From the NCBI GenBank assembly GCA_003427395.1, contig BFEA01000778.1, positions 331,839 to 392,564 on the forward strand: a DNA stretch of 60,726 nucleotides. Direction: 5' to 3'. This DNA comes from Chara braunii (Eukaryota; Streptophyta; Charophyceae; Charales; Characeae). Within the stretch, counting starts at the first letter, position 1. Each line of letters begins with the position of its first letter. Made by a program: the position numbers and the translations under genes. The notes below the pieces were generated by a model. The model was not told where the DNA came from, did no database searches, and saw nothing but the letters and a program-made list of their open reading frames with translations. This document shows positions 33,451-44,254 of the stretch, piece after piece.

Positions 33451-33519
33451 CGGCAATGACAATTTGAGGAGCGTCATTGAGAAGGAGTGTGCTTTGAGGT
33501 GGTGTTGACGTTGTGTTGT

Positions 33520-36110
33520 CCGCATATTGCGGCGGCGACGCTTCGACACAGTGGTGGCATAGTGGTACTGGTCGCGAGTAGTGGCAATGTTGAGATACTG
33601 AGGGGATTCAAGTTGTGTGTCAGTGGGCGGTCCATTTGAGGGAGTGGTGTGGATCACTTTTCTGACAGCTCATTGTGGCGATCGTCTCATTTGGATTGTG
33701 GTTTATACGGCTTTCTTGAGTGAGCCGTTTGCTATCTTCAGTCAGCTTCACTCCAGGTCAGTTAGCCTGACTCAGCCCCCTTCACACCTGTGTGAACCCA
33801 CACTTGCTTGACCCTATTCTTTGAACGTTCATTGAAAAGGTAGAGGAGATGTGTGCATGCGCGTGTGAGTGAGAGTCTGACTTGAAAATGGGTTTGCATC
33901 GTTTCCTTTTTTTGAATTGTTGTTTGATCTGATGTGCAGGTAAGTAGAAGAATGCTGAAAATTTGAGATTTAATCATGTCAGCGAAAGTGAATGGGATGA
34001 TGATCGTTTTCTATTTTTTGCTTGCATGCATGTTGAAAGGATGGAAAGACAGCAGACGACGAGAAACGGAGCGATCACACAAAGGGGAAGAATCGGATTG
34101 GATAATGGTTTTCCCCGAGGTTACCCATTCTTTCCGGAATGACCCTCCTTGTCTATGCCCTTCCATCTGAATGCCTTTTTCTCTGTGACCTCCTTCTTCG
34201 TCTAGGTTCGCTCATGACGTCAGGCGAAAAGGGGTTGACCGTCTGCTGTGGTAAGTGCATTTCCTTTCCCTATGAGGCATCTGAGGTGGGGGTTCATTGC
34301 CTTAGGGGCCGACCCTGTTAACGACTCGGAGTGGACCGCTTAGGCGGGGGGATACCATGCTGTCGTGGTGGAGCCAGCCCGACTTCTGAGATCCGAGGTT
34401 TTCTCGGGCGAGGACGAGGGGTATCCCAGACCACCTCCTAGGGGATGAACGTGTGCTATTCACGCAAGGCATTAAGTTCTTGACGGCTCACGTTAAGAAC
34501 AACCGCTATAGTTTACCCTTCTGGTGGCCGTCTTAGGAGCCACAGACTAATGGGGAACTGGCGCCATAAGAAGCGTAGTTCGTGTTTTCACTAGCTATGG
34601 ATGGAGTGCGTGTAGGCACTACCTTCGCGGATAGGTTTGCACCATAAGAAGTGTACGCCTGGGGTAAGCTGGCTAGTTGACACGAGGTAGCAGCTAGAGC
34701 ATTGCTCGAAAGTCATTATGTCGAAGGCAGGTGCTTCATCATTCGTGAAACGGAAAGAGTAATTATTGTCAGATGGAAAAGGCAAATAACAAAATTTGAA
34801 AGCAGATTCCCGTCTTCAGCAGGATGACCAATATGTCAGTTGTTTAAGTCGGCTACTGGTTCGCATAGTGGTCATCGGATTATTTGCAGACGGTATTCAC
34901 ACCAAAGTTAGAAAGTTAATGGTATCCTAACTCTACTTGAGAAGGGGATGTCTGCGCTCCTTTTCTAGCAGTCAGCGTGGAGCGGAATGAAAGAACTCGG
35001 CAGCGCATCTCATCAAGTCGGAAAAAGTCGTGACAGTCCAACCGTCTGACAAGTAGAGTGTAGATACTTTAGTCGGATGTCATTTGAGCTTCGCATCGTG
35101 TATAAGTCATGCTTTGTCCTTTTGTTGATAAGTGAGGTCCGAAGGCGATTCAACTCATGTGTCTCGTCGTTGGATGAAAGTCAAATCAACCCTTGTCAAA
35201 TTGGTCGGGACGAGTGGTATGCATAATTGTATTACATATAAGTTGATCTCAGAGTATATGTCAGCTTACGTCGACCTGAGTCTTCCTTTGATGTTTAACT
35301 TTTGATTGTCTTTGGAAGAAGGGACTAGGATTGATTGAGGTTTTCTTACGCTTGGAATATCACATCCTAGTCGACCGACGTTGGTCCGATTCCTGGGAGA
35401 TCAGCGCCCCAGGGACGGGCGGCGTTCGGATCCACTTGGCGATTAACCATGCGTACCTATGCTACAGCGAACGAGCAAACGCCCTCGGTCGGCCTACCTC
35501 TGCAGTTGCATTATAAAAGCTTTCGCATGTGGGTCGGTAGCTCGGTAGGGATACGCCCCTAAGGGTGGTGACAGCCCCTTAGGGAAGGTAAGTTGTGCCC
35601 CGCGAGAACCTGTCCTGTCGTAGGGGACCGCGGGATGTACAGCTGGCGCACTCGGCCGGAGCGGCGAAAGGTCAACGCGGATTACCATGCCGTCCCCGAG
35701 TTGTCTCTAAAAAGTTGAAAGCCTAAGTTTCTCCTGCGTGATGCGGCCGGGAGGGCCCTCGCTCGCGCGGGGCCGATGCGCTCGACACCGGTACTCCCGA
35801 CCGCCCCCCCCAAAAACGGGCCCAGTTCTGGTTAAGTACGTTGTTGGGCCCAGCAGCAGCAGCCACCGGTCCACCGAGAGTCGGGCGCGTTGTCGAGAGG
35901 ATTGCAGCGCCCCGGTATCCATCCTCTCCCCGAGCCTAGGCTCGAGCCTATTTGGGTCCCAAATGGTCACATGCCAATCGCAGAGGGCCCAACTGTCGGA
36001 AATTTTGGAGGCCCCACACTGGTCGCCCGTTTCTGAGGCCGTCTTTCGGCTATAGGGCTTGGCGTTAAAAATATGGAGGCCCCTTAGAGCGCTCATTTTA
36101 GTCCACTGCC
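33520..36110. other. Interior between two converging elements, no gene recognised
   Basis: Mixed sequence contains many short open frames but no domain that I can identify on either strand. A direct repeat of caccataagaagtgtac/gcgccataagaagcgtag type occurs at 34,560-34,660. Some of this could be the internal region of LTR element A or B, or an unrelated repeat. It is not ribosomal RNA as far as I can recognise. Confidence 0.4.
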
Positions 36111-36182
36111 CCACAACTTTTCTTCAGTGCCAACTCACTCACCAAAGGCTAGGGCCTCATTAGAGTCGACTTAGTACTTACT

Positions 36183-36840
36183 TCCGCTTTCGGCCCCATG
36201 GCGATTCCCCATTGTCGTCGGAGCTTTTGTTCCTCAAATGCCCGCCGCAAGACCCAGACACTCCTCGTTTCACACGTTGCCAAGCCTCGCGTAAGTCTAG
36301 ATCCTTGTCCTAGACATTTGGCTGAGACTTCGACTTCCCTCTTGATGTCATGGCATTTCGACGCTTCCCTGATAATAAAAATCATTCGTGTCCTTCGTAA
36401 AAGGCCCCCTCTGAATCAGCGAACCACGCTTTCCCGACGCCCCGGTCCTGATGTTGTGTGCACAGTCCCGCCATCGAAGATTCTTATGGATAACAGTGGC
36501 CAAATCTGTCGTAGTGATCGAATCCGGTTCCCGCCAAATGCCTTCCTCAAGGAAATAAAGGGCGGCGTAAGGATCGAGCCGCCCGACAACGGTCTGCACT
36601 GCAGGAGCAGGAGCGAGAGGTGCATGCAAAGGAGGAGGAGGAGGAGGAGGAGGAGGGGGAGGGGGGGCTGGATTATGAGGTGGTGGGGCATGGGGAAATG
36701 GATGTTGAGGGACAGCTGGAGGGGTGAGAAGTATAGCTCCCTGTTCCTTGATGGTCTTCAAACAACTCAGATTCCGCCGACACCGCTCGTCCAGCTCACA
36801 AGCCTCACCGATCCCAAAGAGATCCCATTAGGTTAATGCC
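36183..36840 (-). pseudogene. Proline-rich gag-like ORF downstream of LTR B
   Basis: Minus-strand sequence encodes GEACELDERCRRNLSCLKTI, a 12-proline run (about 36,650), then GRLDPYAALYFLEEGIW and, after a frameshift near 36,345, EEQKLRRQWGIAMGPKAE. This ends at a perfect donor (GAA|GTAAGTAC) at about 36,182. Its place just after LTR B suggests a gag-like leader protein of that element. No knuckle or capsid core is visible, so the assignment rests on position. From 36,110 to 36,183 there is nothing else. Confidence 0.4.
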
Positions 36841-37706
36841 AATGACCTTGCTACTGCCGGCACGCACACACACAAAAAAAACGGCCTGTCGTTCCTCCTT
36901 GACAAACATGGTCCAACTGACAAACTATCGTCGATACCTCTAGTGTCGCCTACTGTACCGCCGCAATAGTCACGCTGCAATTTTCCACTTCACTGATGTT
37001 GACGGCGAGCCTCTTGTCGCACCAAAAATATCTGGCACGCTCCCTCCACTTAGTATTTGTCTGACAAACGACAATTTCGGCAGTATAACGCCGCAAAAGT
37101 GGTTGCCATTGACGCTGAAAAATCTTGGCAGCATTTCTCCTCAGAAGTGGGAAAACACCGTGCCGCAAGTCCGTCCTCCTTGTATTGCTGCCAATAAGCG
37201 TTGCTGTCAACTTCTCGCTATCAAAACATTTGGTCTGTCGTAGATCTGTTCCGCCGGTACCGCTGCCAATAGCCTTGTCGTCTGCTGCTTGCCGTCTAAG
37301 AATTTCGGCAACATTTATCCACTAAAGTGAAAAAGTTGCTTGCCAAAGATCCGTCCGCTGGTACCTGCCGTAGTCCAATCCAGTGGTACCTCCACTAACA
37401 TGGCCTCGATGCCCATCGTTGCCGCAAAAGAACCTTCGTCAAATTAATAAAGTATGGGTCCTGGACAAAATTTAGGCCCAAAGTATACTCCCGCCATGCC
37501 GCCTTGGTCCTGTAGAGTCTCTAGGACCGCTCCACTAGACCAGTACCGGCTATGGCTGCCCTGCTCCTCACGCGCTCCACTGCAGACCTCCAACCTCCTC
37601 CGACGTTGCCTTTGGCGGCGCCTTCGGCAGCCCAGCAACACTGAAGTGTGCTTGCCACACACTCGCAGCACGCGTGCTTTATGTGGCACTTGGGGACAAC
37701 TACCTG

Positions 37707-37713
37707 TTTTATA
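37707..37713 (-). promoter_or_regulatory. TATA box of LTR B
   Basis: The minus strand reads CACTATAAAACAGG, in the same position relative to the hairpin chain as in copy A. Confidence 0.6.
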
Positions 37714-37832
37714 GTGGTTGAGGAGGGTTGGACGTCACTCCAACCCCTAAGCAAAATCGCGGGTTCACAGTGAGCCCTTGATCTCGCCAAAATCCAGAGC
37801 TAATTGTGGCCGAACCACAACCACAGCCTTAG

Positions 37833-38100
37833 TGAGGGCAGTTTCTTTAACTGCCCTCATTTTCTTTTTCTTTTATTTCCCCCAGCTATCTCGGATTTTC
37901 ACGAGATAGTTGGGGTCGTGGCATTTCCAAAACTGTTTTTATTTTATTTTTCTTACAAGGGTTTGGGAAGATACAACCCCTTTAAGTTTGATGTACTTGG
38001 ACTTTTTTTCCAAGGCAGATACATCAAGGAAAAGACTGTACTTAGTCTTTTTTTCTTTATGACCCCTCAATTTTCAGGCTCCCTCTAAAAACGGGAGTCT
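37833..38100. repeat. Five consecutive hairpins upstream of the TATA box (LTR B)
   Basis: The inverted repeats are 37,833-37,859 (TGAGGGCAGTT, 11 bp), 37,881-37,914 (CCCAGCTATCTCG with one G-T pair, 13 bp), 37,988-38,027 (TTGATGTA plus CTTGG), 38,031-38,050 (AAAGACT, 7 bp) and 38,077-38,100 (AGGCTCCC with one G-T pair). Arm sequences are unrelated to those at the equivalent place in copy A. Confidence 0.9.
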
Positions 38101-38639
38101 GACAGTTACCTCTAGCAGCTTCTACCAGAGGCAACACCTCGGGAGGACAAGTGTCCTAACCAGAATGCAAAAAAAAAAAAAAAAAAAAAAAAACACTAAC
38201 TAACTTCAACTATAACGCGTTTGACCCTTACCTTGGCCAGTTCATGCAGGTCGTAAAAATTCACGAGTTCAAATCCCGACAGACTCATAGAGGGGTGCAA
38301 AAAGTACCCAGACTTTGATGATTTTTAAAAAACATTCGTTCAATACAAAAATTTGAAAACATTCATGCGCATGGCCTAGGTGCCTCTCTACCTACGTAAA
38401 AAACTTCAACGCCGACAAAATTGTTTTACGCCACAAAAAAAATATTGGCGCAAACCATAGAATACAGGGTTTTCATAAATTTAAATCAGATCCCGTTTTC
38501 TCGTTTTCTTTTATTTTCCTTTTTCTCTTTTTTCTTTTATTTTATTTTCTTTTTTTTTTCCCCCCACCCGACAACGGGGAGGCAGGTGGCAGGTCGGGAG
38601 GAGTAGGTCATCCTCTCTCCCACCCTCCCATTTTTTTTT

Positions 38640-38640
<1 letters not shown>

Positions 38641-38682
<42 letters not shown>
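38641..38682. repeat. (CT)n microsatellite within LTR B
   Basis: A pure CT run preceded by a T run (38,630-38,644). Confidence 0.95.
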
Positions 38683-38686
<4 letters not shown>

Positions 38687-39055
38687 AAACATCGTGAGTC
38701 GCAAGATCAAAGATTTTGCGGCCACAGATGTTCAACTCAAAAAACATTGGGAGCCAAAACGGTTGTTATTTTCCCAACCTTGAGGTAACTTGTCTCATTA
38801 TTTTTCCTTCTTTTTTTTTCCCAGTAATGATGTCGTTGGCTTATGCCAACGCCCATAGTAGCCAACGTCAGGCATTGCTGGCGTCTCCCCTCCTCTTTCC
38901 AGCATGCAGGACCCGAGTTCGATTCCCATCGGGGAACCATTTCTCAATTTATGCGTGTCATCCTCCGCGCAGGGGCCATGTTGTAGGTGCGCGGCCGTGA
39001 GATCTAGCGATTTCGCAGCTGAAGATGGTCGTGCCTCAGACTCATATTGATGAGC

Positions 39056-39421
39056 AGCTCCAAAAGGAGCTAGCTCACGTAGGGCATCATCGGGTTCGAT
39101 CCCAGTCTCCGCCAGGTAAGAATCAAACATGTTATCCAACTGGGCTAACTCATATTTCACACAAAATAGGAGCACCCCTTCAATATGAAGGGGGTTTCCC
39201 CAGTAGGCCGCCCACCTATGGGTGGGCATACTTTGCCTGCCCGCCCACCTATGGTTAGACAGACTTTGTCTGCCTGCTCCTCTGTGGCTAGGTAGGCTTT
39301 GTTTGCCTGCCCCTTTTCCGTGGCCGGCTACCTATCAACAGCCTGACCAGCCACCCAAAGGGGCAGGCCCCGAGGTCGTTTTCTCCCGACCCCTGGCGCA
39401 AAAATCGGACTCCGTAGGTCT

Positions 39422-39452
<31 letters not shown>

Positions 39453-39836
39453 CCCATTTCTTTTATGTCGTGACCCTATATCTTACGCAGCTGCTCTTTT
39501 CAATGTACGTAGGCCCTGAATCGCGCGGCTGTACAACCGCGCGTCATTATTTTAAGCAGGATAGGTTTTTAGTTTTAACATTCCCATGACCGTGTGCCTC
39601 CGTGACCCTGCTAGAAACAACAATTGACTGGTCCACCGCCGATTACCGTCATTATTCTCGGACGTCATAAGCGTCCAGACTAAGGTTCAAAAAAATTATA
39701 GTCTCTTGGTCATAGGTTGGTCCGAATAAACTTCTGGCAGACGTCAGTCTCATGAAGTCCCTCAATTCAACGAAAAAGTCAGACAACGTCTGACATTGAA
39801 AAACCTGAGCAGATCCCCTTGTAAGGGTTTCTGCTC
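39056..39836. repeat. Further hairpins at the 5' end of LTR B
   Basis: Inverted repeats occur at 39,056-39,071 (AGCTCC/GGAGCT), 39,175-39,193 (CCCCTTCA/TGAAGGGG), 39,210-39,227 (GCCCACC/GGTGGGC), 39,522-39,543 (CGCGCGG/CCGCGCG), 39,778-39,794 (GTCAGAC/GTCTGAC) and 39,807-39,836 (GAGCAGA/TCTGCTC plus inner pairs). A poly(A) run lies at 39,422-39,447. Confidence 0.9.
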
Positions 39837-39949
39837 CGACAATGTGTCATTTTCTAATTATATGGAAATGGTCGTGAGGGGGGTGAGGGGAGTCGACGCC
39901 CAGACGGGTCTGAGTAATCGGTCCACATAGCACAAGCAAATTTAGAGTA

Positions 39950-41625
39950 CATGAATCTACTCAATCGACCGTTCAATCACAAAGGTAGTAGTGAGTTATG
40001 ATGCTATGGACTTCCTTGTATTCCATTTATTCAACGAACCGATCAAAAAAAGAAAGGTGTGAGTTCGATTCAATCACAACGGAAATCATCCTTTATTACA
40101 GGAGCAATATGCATGCATAACACATCTTACATACATGAATTCTTCATTGACGGACACATCTATCATCAGGAAGAAAAATATCGATGAGATTTTTCAGAGC
40201 TTACTGGTCCTTTTGAGTCTAACTTGAACGATGCTCGTTCGTGCAAGATCCGATTGAATTCAACAGGGGCGAGTGAGATCAAGAAAGTCGTGAGTCATTT
40301 CACCAATCATCAGATAGTTATGAACAAGGGAGCAAGAGAGCAAGAAAGAGAAAGAGAGAGAGAGAGAGAGGGAGAGAGACGCAGAAGGATCGAAAAAAAG
40401 AACTGAGGAGATAAAAACAAGACTCAAAACACGCAGACAGTCTTGAAGGAGTGCGTCCGACAGCCAATAGAAGAACTCGAGAATCAAGGCGCACAGGCCT
40501 TCTACTCTCTGACAATGGCCATTGCCCATGCAACCACTGCACTCGTGTACACACTCTTCCGAGTCTCACTTAGGTACCAACAATCTCGCCCGCCCTGTAC
40601 CAAACTCTGATCCACAGAGATCGCCACCTCGCCAACTTAACTTTTGCACCAACTTGCCCCAATCCTGCAGTTCGTCGCGGCCGCCCAGTGCACGGTCATG
40701 TATACACTGCAGTCAACTAGCCAGGACTTTTTGATTTGTTACTTGCATATCACCTAGCCACGACTTTCCTGAAGGTAGATGGGTTAAGAGAGAGCTTTCC
40801 GGGCGATTTTGCGGGTTTTATAGTTGCGAAGAGGGGAATAGAAGATGGAGAAGAGTGAGGTAGAGATGGAAAGGGGTGAAGAGGGAGTTTGGGATAACTG
40901 CCGAGGGAAAGCCATATCAATCCCCACTGTTTTTTTCGTAGCGAATCAGATCACTGGTGAGAAAAGTAGGGCGAAGCGCGACCAAAATTTCAGACGAGAA
41001 GGAGTAGGTGTGAAGCCTGAGAGAGAGGGGATGGAAAACAGTTATAGGCGAAGGAGAGAGGGCGCGAAGAGGAGGAGGGCAAAAATGGCATGGGTCCTAG
41101 CGGGAAGCGGGAAAAGCTTGCATGCATGGCGCCGGTGCAGAAAAGAAGAAGGCACCAAAACAGTTACGTTCCATCCTAATTTACTTCAAGATTGAGAAAT
41201 TCAAATGCAATACCGGCACGCGGGATTGAGCGCACGAAAATCCTACGTCTATCTAGCTGCCTACTGAGAATTCACAGATCTTTCAAGGGCGGGTGCGGGA
41301 ACATCCATCTGCAAGAAACGACACAGCAGCGAGAAGAGCGCCCGTAAATCCCGGAATTTCCAACTGCCAAACAAGCTCCCTAGTGCGCTCACTAAGGCGC
41401 GCGAACCTCCTATGTAGATGCATGGATCGCCGAAAAGAAATTGTAGCGAAATAAAAAAGAAACGTAGACATGCAGGGGCCTGGTTGGCCCGTGATTTCAT
41501 TCACCGGGGAGATAGCAAAAAGAAGGGATTCCCAAAAAAGGAGCCCAAGAGAAATCCGACGGGTCAGGTCGATGAAAACTCGGGGCTTCAGAAGATAGTT
41601 ATGGTACGGAAGCTGGTACGTCACA
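39950..41625 (-). mobile_element. LTR family R, copy 2 (solo or truncated)
   Basis: The minus-strand start TGTGACGTACCAGCTTCC at 41,625 matches the 22,335 end of copy 1. Internal matches include cacctagcca (40,751), ttatagttgcga (40,820), gcatgcatggcgccg...ggcaccaaaacagttac (41,125-41,167) and ccctagtgcgctcac (41,382). A (GA)n run lies at 40,340-40,378. No gag follows on either side. The lower end is uncertain and close to LTR B. Confidence 0.6.
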
Positions 41626-41756
41626 CACCTAACCGTAAGGCTAAGTGGCTCACCACTACCTGCAGCACGCCTGTCACCGAAAAGGGTCCACGGAGTCTGG
41701 AGGCCTGTAGCGGCCAGTGGATTTTATCGACGGCGGGCTCAGCCTCCTGACACTTC

Positions 41757-41845
41757 AGGTACTAGGCTACTACTTGAAATTCGGAGGCCTGCAAGGCCCA
41801 GGTACTAGGCTACCACTTGAAATTCGGAGGCCTGCAGGTAGTGCT
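41757..41845. repeat. About 44-bp direct duplication
   Basis: Two near-identical copies of ggtactaggctac(t/c)acttg with aaattcggaggcctgca lie in tandem. Confidence 0.9.
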
Positions 41846-41889
41846 GGTTTGCACAACTCCATTTGAACGTGGGTAACAGTTCATGGGTG

Positions 41890-42180
41890 TTCCGGCCCGT
41901 TGGTGAACTGTTCTAGTGTACTACTCTTCTTCTAGTGGGGCTCGATCTCGTTGGTGAACTGTTCTAGTGCACTCCTCTGCTTCTCGTGGGGTTCGAGCTC
42001 CCGTCTGCATTTCAGTTCAGGGTTGTACCAACTGAGCTAGAAGCAGAGGGCTCTAGTGTACTCCTCTGCTTCTAGTGGGGTTCGAGGTCCCGTCTGCATT
42101 TCAGTTCAGGGTTGTACCAACTGAGCTAGAAGCAGAGGGTTCTAGTGTACTCCTCTGCTTCTAGTGGGGTTCGAGCTCCT
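41890..42180 (-). repeat. Tandem tRNA-like cassettes (89-bp period)
   Basis: Two full copies (41,974-42,050 and 42,063-42,139) plus partial copies each show, on the minus strand, acceptor-like arms CTGCTTC/GAAGCAG, an A-box-like TAGCTCAGTTGGTAC and a B-box-like GAGCTCGAACCCC. The anticodon arm does not form a standard 5-bp stem. These are tRNA-derived units amplified in tandem, immediately upstream of the complex I gene promoter region. I do not claim that they make tRNA. Confidence 0.65.
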
Positions 42181-42264
42181 CGGCTAGTTGTTAACGGATG
42201 TCCGTATCCATCAATTAGTCCCATGAGGCAGGAGAGAGAGAGTGCGGGTGGAAGCCACTCCTGC

Positions 42265-42280
42265 CAGCTGACGTCAGCTG
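42265..42280. promoter_or_regulatory. 16-bp palindrome with a TGACGTCA core upstream of the complex I gene
   Basis: cagctgacgtcagctg is a perfect palindrome 117 bp before the ATG at 42,397. TGACGTCA is the classical bZIP (TGA/CRE-type) site. A second palindrome, taacgga-t-tccgtta, lies at 42,329-42,343 and contains AACGG/CCGTT, a Myb-type core. Their function is inferred only from motif and position. Confidence 0.4.
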
Positions 42281-42396
42281 TGTCGAAGCCGTTATCGTTT
42301 TCCGTTGGCGGCCGAAATAAAGCACTGGTAACGGATTCCGTTAGCCGGCGAAGCTTGGCAGTTGTGTGCTGAGAGAGAAGGTAGAGATTGGCGGCG

Positions 42397-42690
42397 ATGG
42401 GTATCTTCTTAGATGAGCCCAAGTACGAGGTGATCGACCGTACGCCGGGCTTGGGGAAGACTGTACGGAACTTCAATCTGGACGACACCATGAAGATGGT
42501 GGGACTTGCGGGAATGTCCCTACCAGTGGGGTACCTTGCAGGTGGCAGTGTCAATGTACGTGGACCATCGATGTACTGCGCGGGATTGATTGGATTGATG
42601 GGAGGGTTCATGTATGCTTATCAGTGCTCCGCGGGGAGATTGATGGGAATGTTCCCTAATGAGGAGGATGTGGGGAAGTACAGGCGCTGA
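42397..42690 (+). CDS. Complex I (NADH dehydrogenase) plant-type accessory subunit, P1-like
   Basis: A 97-residue intronless frame runs from ATG (42,397) to TGA (42,688). It begins EPKYEVIDRTPGL, has a hydrophobic segment (about residues 33-50, MVGLAGMSLPVGYLAGG), a conserved-looking GPSMYCAGLIGLMGGF segment that could form a second membrane helix, and ends GRLMGMFPNEEDVGKYRR. I recall this pattern and length from the plant-specific P1 subunit of mitochondrial complex I (Arabidopsis At1g67350 type), a small membrane-arm protein. Codon use is even and the frame is clean, unlike the surrounding repeats. The frame also opens three codons upstream, but ATG 42,397 is the first ATG. The subunit name is from memory, so a homology search should confirm it. 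Confidence 0.65.
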   Translation: MGIFLDEPKYEVIDRTPGLGKTVRNFNLDDTMKMVGLAGMSLPVGYLAGGSVNVRGPSMYCAGLIGLMGGFMYAYQCSAGRLMGMFPNEEDVGKYRR

Positions 42691-42836
42691 GGGGATACGA
42701 GTGTCTGAGTGTGGGTATTTTTTTTACAGAAGAGCCAGCGGCATATCGGGGGCGTATAGAACGCACGGGCATTATAGATTATCTATTCCAAGCAACTGTC
42801 TAGATACAGCAGCCCTGGCGGCGTATAGGCAGTCAG

Positions 42837-42837
<1 letters not shown>

Positions 42838-42881
<44 letters not shown>

Positions 42882-42973
42882 CTCTGTGTGGTGTGTGTGN
42901 NNNNNNNNNNNNNNNNNNNNNNNNNNNNNNNNNNNNNNNNNNNNNNNNNNNNNNNNNNNNNNNNNCTCTGTGT

Positions 42974-43069
<96 letters not shown>

Positions 43070-43070
43070 C
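42838..43070. other. (GA)n, gap, (GT)n, (GA)n microsatellite block
   Basis: GA repeats (42,838-42,879) run into a short GT stretch and a 66-base N gap (42,900-42,965), then (GT)n (42,970-43,018) and (GA)n (43,019-43,067). It begins about 150 bp after the complex I stop codon and may lie in or near its 3' UTR. Confidence 0.95.
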
Positions 43071-43544
43071 TGATATGGAGTTTCTCTAGAGCCATTATGC
43101 AAAAGGGAATGGCCTTCACCACTCCGTTTAGAAAATAAAACTAAAAATTATATTGTTTTTTTTTTTTTTAAATACTCTGGTAGTATCATGACGAGGAGGG
43201 ATTGCTAATTGGCATTTTCAGTTAATTTTCTGTCTTTTCTTTTTTGTGTTCATGAACTCGTCTCTTCGGGGTGTTCTGAAGGAACAAGACTCCGTTTGTT
43301 GATGATTTTGGTATTCTGAGAAGTTTGAGCAGTAGACGTTACTTTAAAAAAAAAAAAAAAAAAAAAAGAGGTGGTGGAAAAATCTACTTGCTACTAGTTG
43401 CTAGTGTCTTTTTGTTTGTTTGTTCCGTCTTTTTTTTTTTCACATTTAGCGAGTGTAGGAGCGGAGAGTAGGCCTTCATCGAAATGGAATGTAGTCATTG
43501 ATCCTTAGTCAGAGCAGCACTATATTCGCTCCCTAATCTGTCGT

Positions 43545-43545
<1 letters not shown>
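43070..43545. other. AT-rich spacer, nothing recognised
   Basis: T and A homopolymer runs (43,155-43,170; 43,345-43,367; 43,430-43,441) are separated by mixed sequence. There is no open frame of note. Confidence 0.6.
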
Positions 43546-43546
<1 letters not shown>

Positions 43547-43610
<64 letters not shown>

Positions 43611-43730
43611 CTATCTATCTATCTATCTATCTCTATCTCTCTGTGGTCTGCTTGAGAGGCTTCTATCCTCGGCATTATCCCCCTCCATCTGCATCTCCAT
43701 CTCCGTTCTCCATCACGATCTCCATATTCA

Positions 43731-43789
<59 letters not shown>

Positions 43790-44245
43790 CTTCGTCTCCA
43801 CTCTCAATTCCATTTTCTTCCACTCCCATCTCCGCCTCCGTCTTCATCTTCACCATCTCTCTTTCCTCTTCATCTCCATTCCCCACTCCGTATCCATTTC
43901 TCCTTCTACATCTCCATCTCCACTACTCTTACCTATGTCTCCATCCTTCTTCATCTCCATCTCCATCTCCTTCCCCGTATTCCTATCTCAATCTCCACCT
44001 CCTCACTCCATCTGGTTCTTCTTACTCCCATCTCCATCTCGTTCTGCTTACTCCCATCTCCTCTCGTTCTGCTTACTCCCATCTCTATGTCCTTCTCCTG
44101 ATTCCCATCTCTATCTTCTTCCCCGTCCTGGAATCTACTCCTTTCTCCATCTGCATCTTGATCGTATCTCTCCTCTTCGTCTGCCGATTTCATTTCCGTC
44201 TCTTCTTCTCTATCTCCTTCCTCTCATCTCCATCTCCTTCTCCCC
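43547..44245. repeat. CT/ATCT microsatellites and 'catctc' minisatellite
   Basis: (CT)n and (ATCT)n occupy 43,547-43,642, and (CT)n lies at 43,735-43,785. After that comes a degenerate pyrimidine-rich stretch of ccatctccatctc units to about 44,245. Open frames here are Ser/Pro/Leu-rich artefacts. Confidence 0.9.
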
Positions 44246-44254
44246 TCGACGGCG

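Larger units (their letters stand above)
30710..33520 (+). mobile_element. LTR of a hairpin-rich family, copy A (plus orientation)
   Basis: The block begins TGTCGGGACAGAAACCC at 30,710. It aligns over its 5' end, its centre (31,280-31,380) and its overall plan with the inverted copy ending at 39,841. It carries a chain of short perfect inverted repeats, a long A-rich tract (32,376-32,580), a TATAAAA box at 32,873-32,879, and GC-rich 50-bp repeats at 33,180-33,450. This is the layout of a long LTR with U3 hairpins and a promoter. The 3' end is estimated from the mirror copy. No gag was found downstream. Confidence 0.6.
36900..39841 (-). mobile_element. LTR of the hairpin-rich family, copy B (minus orientation)
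   Basis: Read on the minus strand it begins TGTCGGAGCAGAAACCC at 39,841 and parallels copy A. The match includes a CAGAAACCC...GGGxTCTG-type hairpin, ACTTCATGAGACTGACG, and the GCTCCAAAAGGAGCTAGC segment at 39,057-39,076. It also has a hairpin chain, a TATAAAA box (37,707-37,713) and GC-rich repeats. The two LTRs face each other around 36 kb, so they belong to two separate insertions. The lower limit is approximate. Confidence 0.6.

Noticed and set aside
34320-36110. Ribosomal RNA or organellar insertion
   Set aside because: GC-rich, structured-looking sequence, but none of the conserved rRNA or organelle gene motifs that I know are present.
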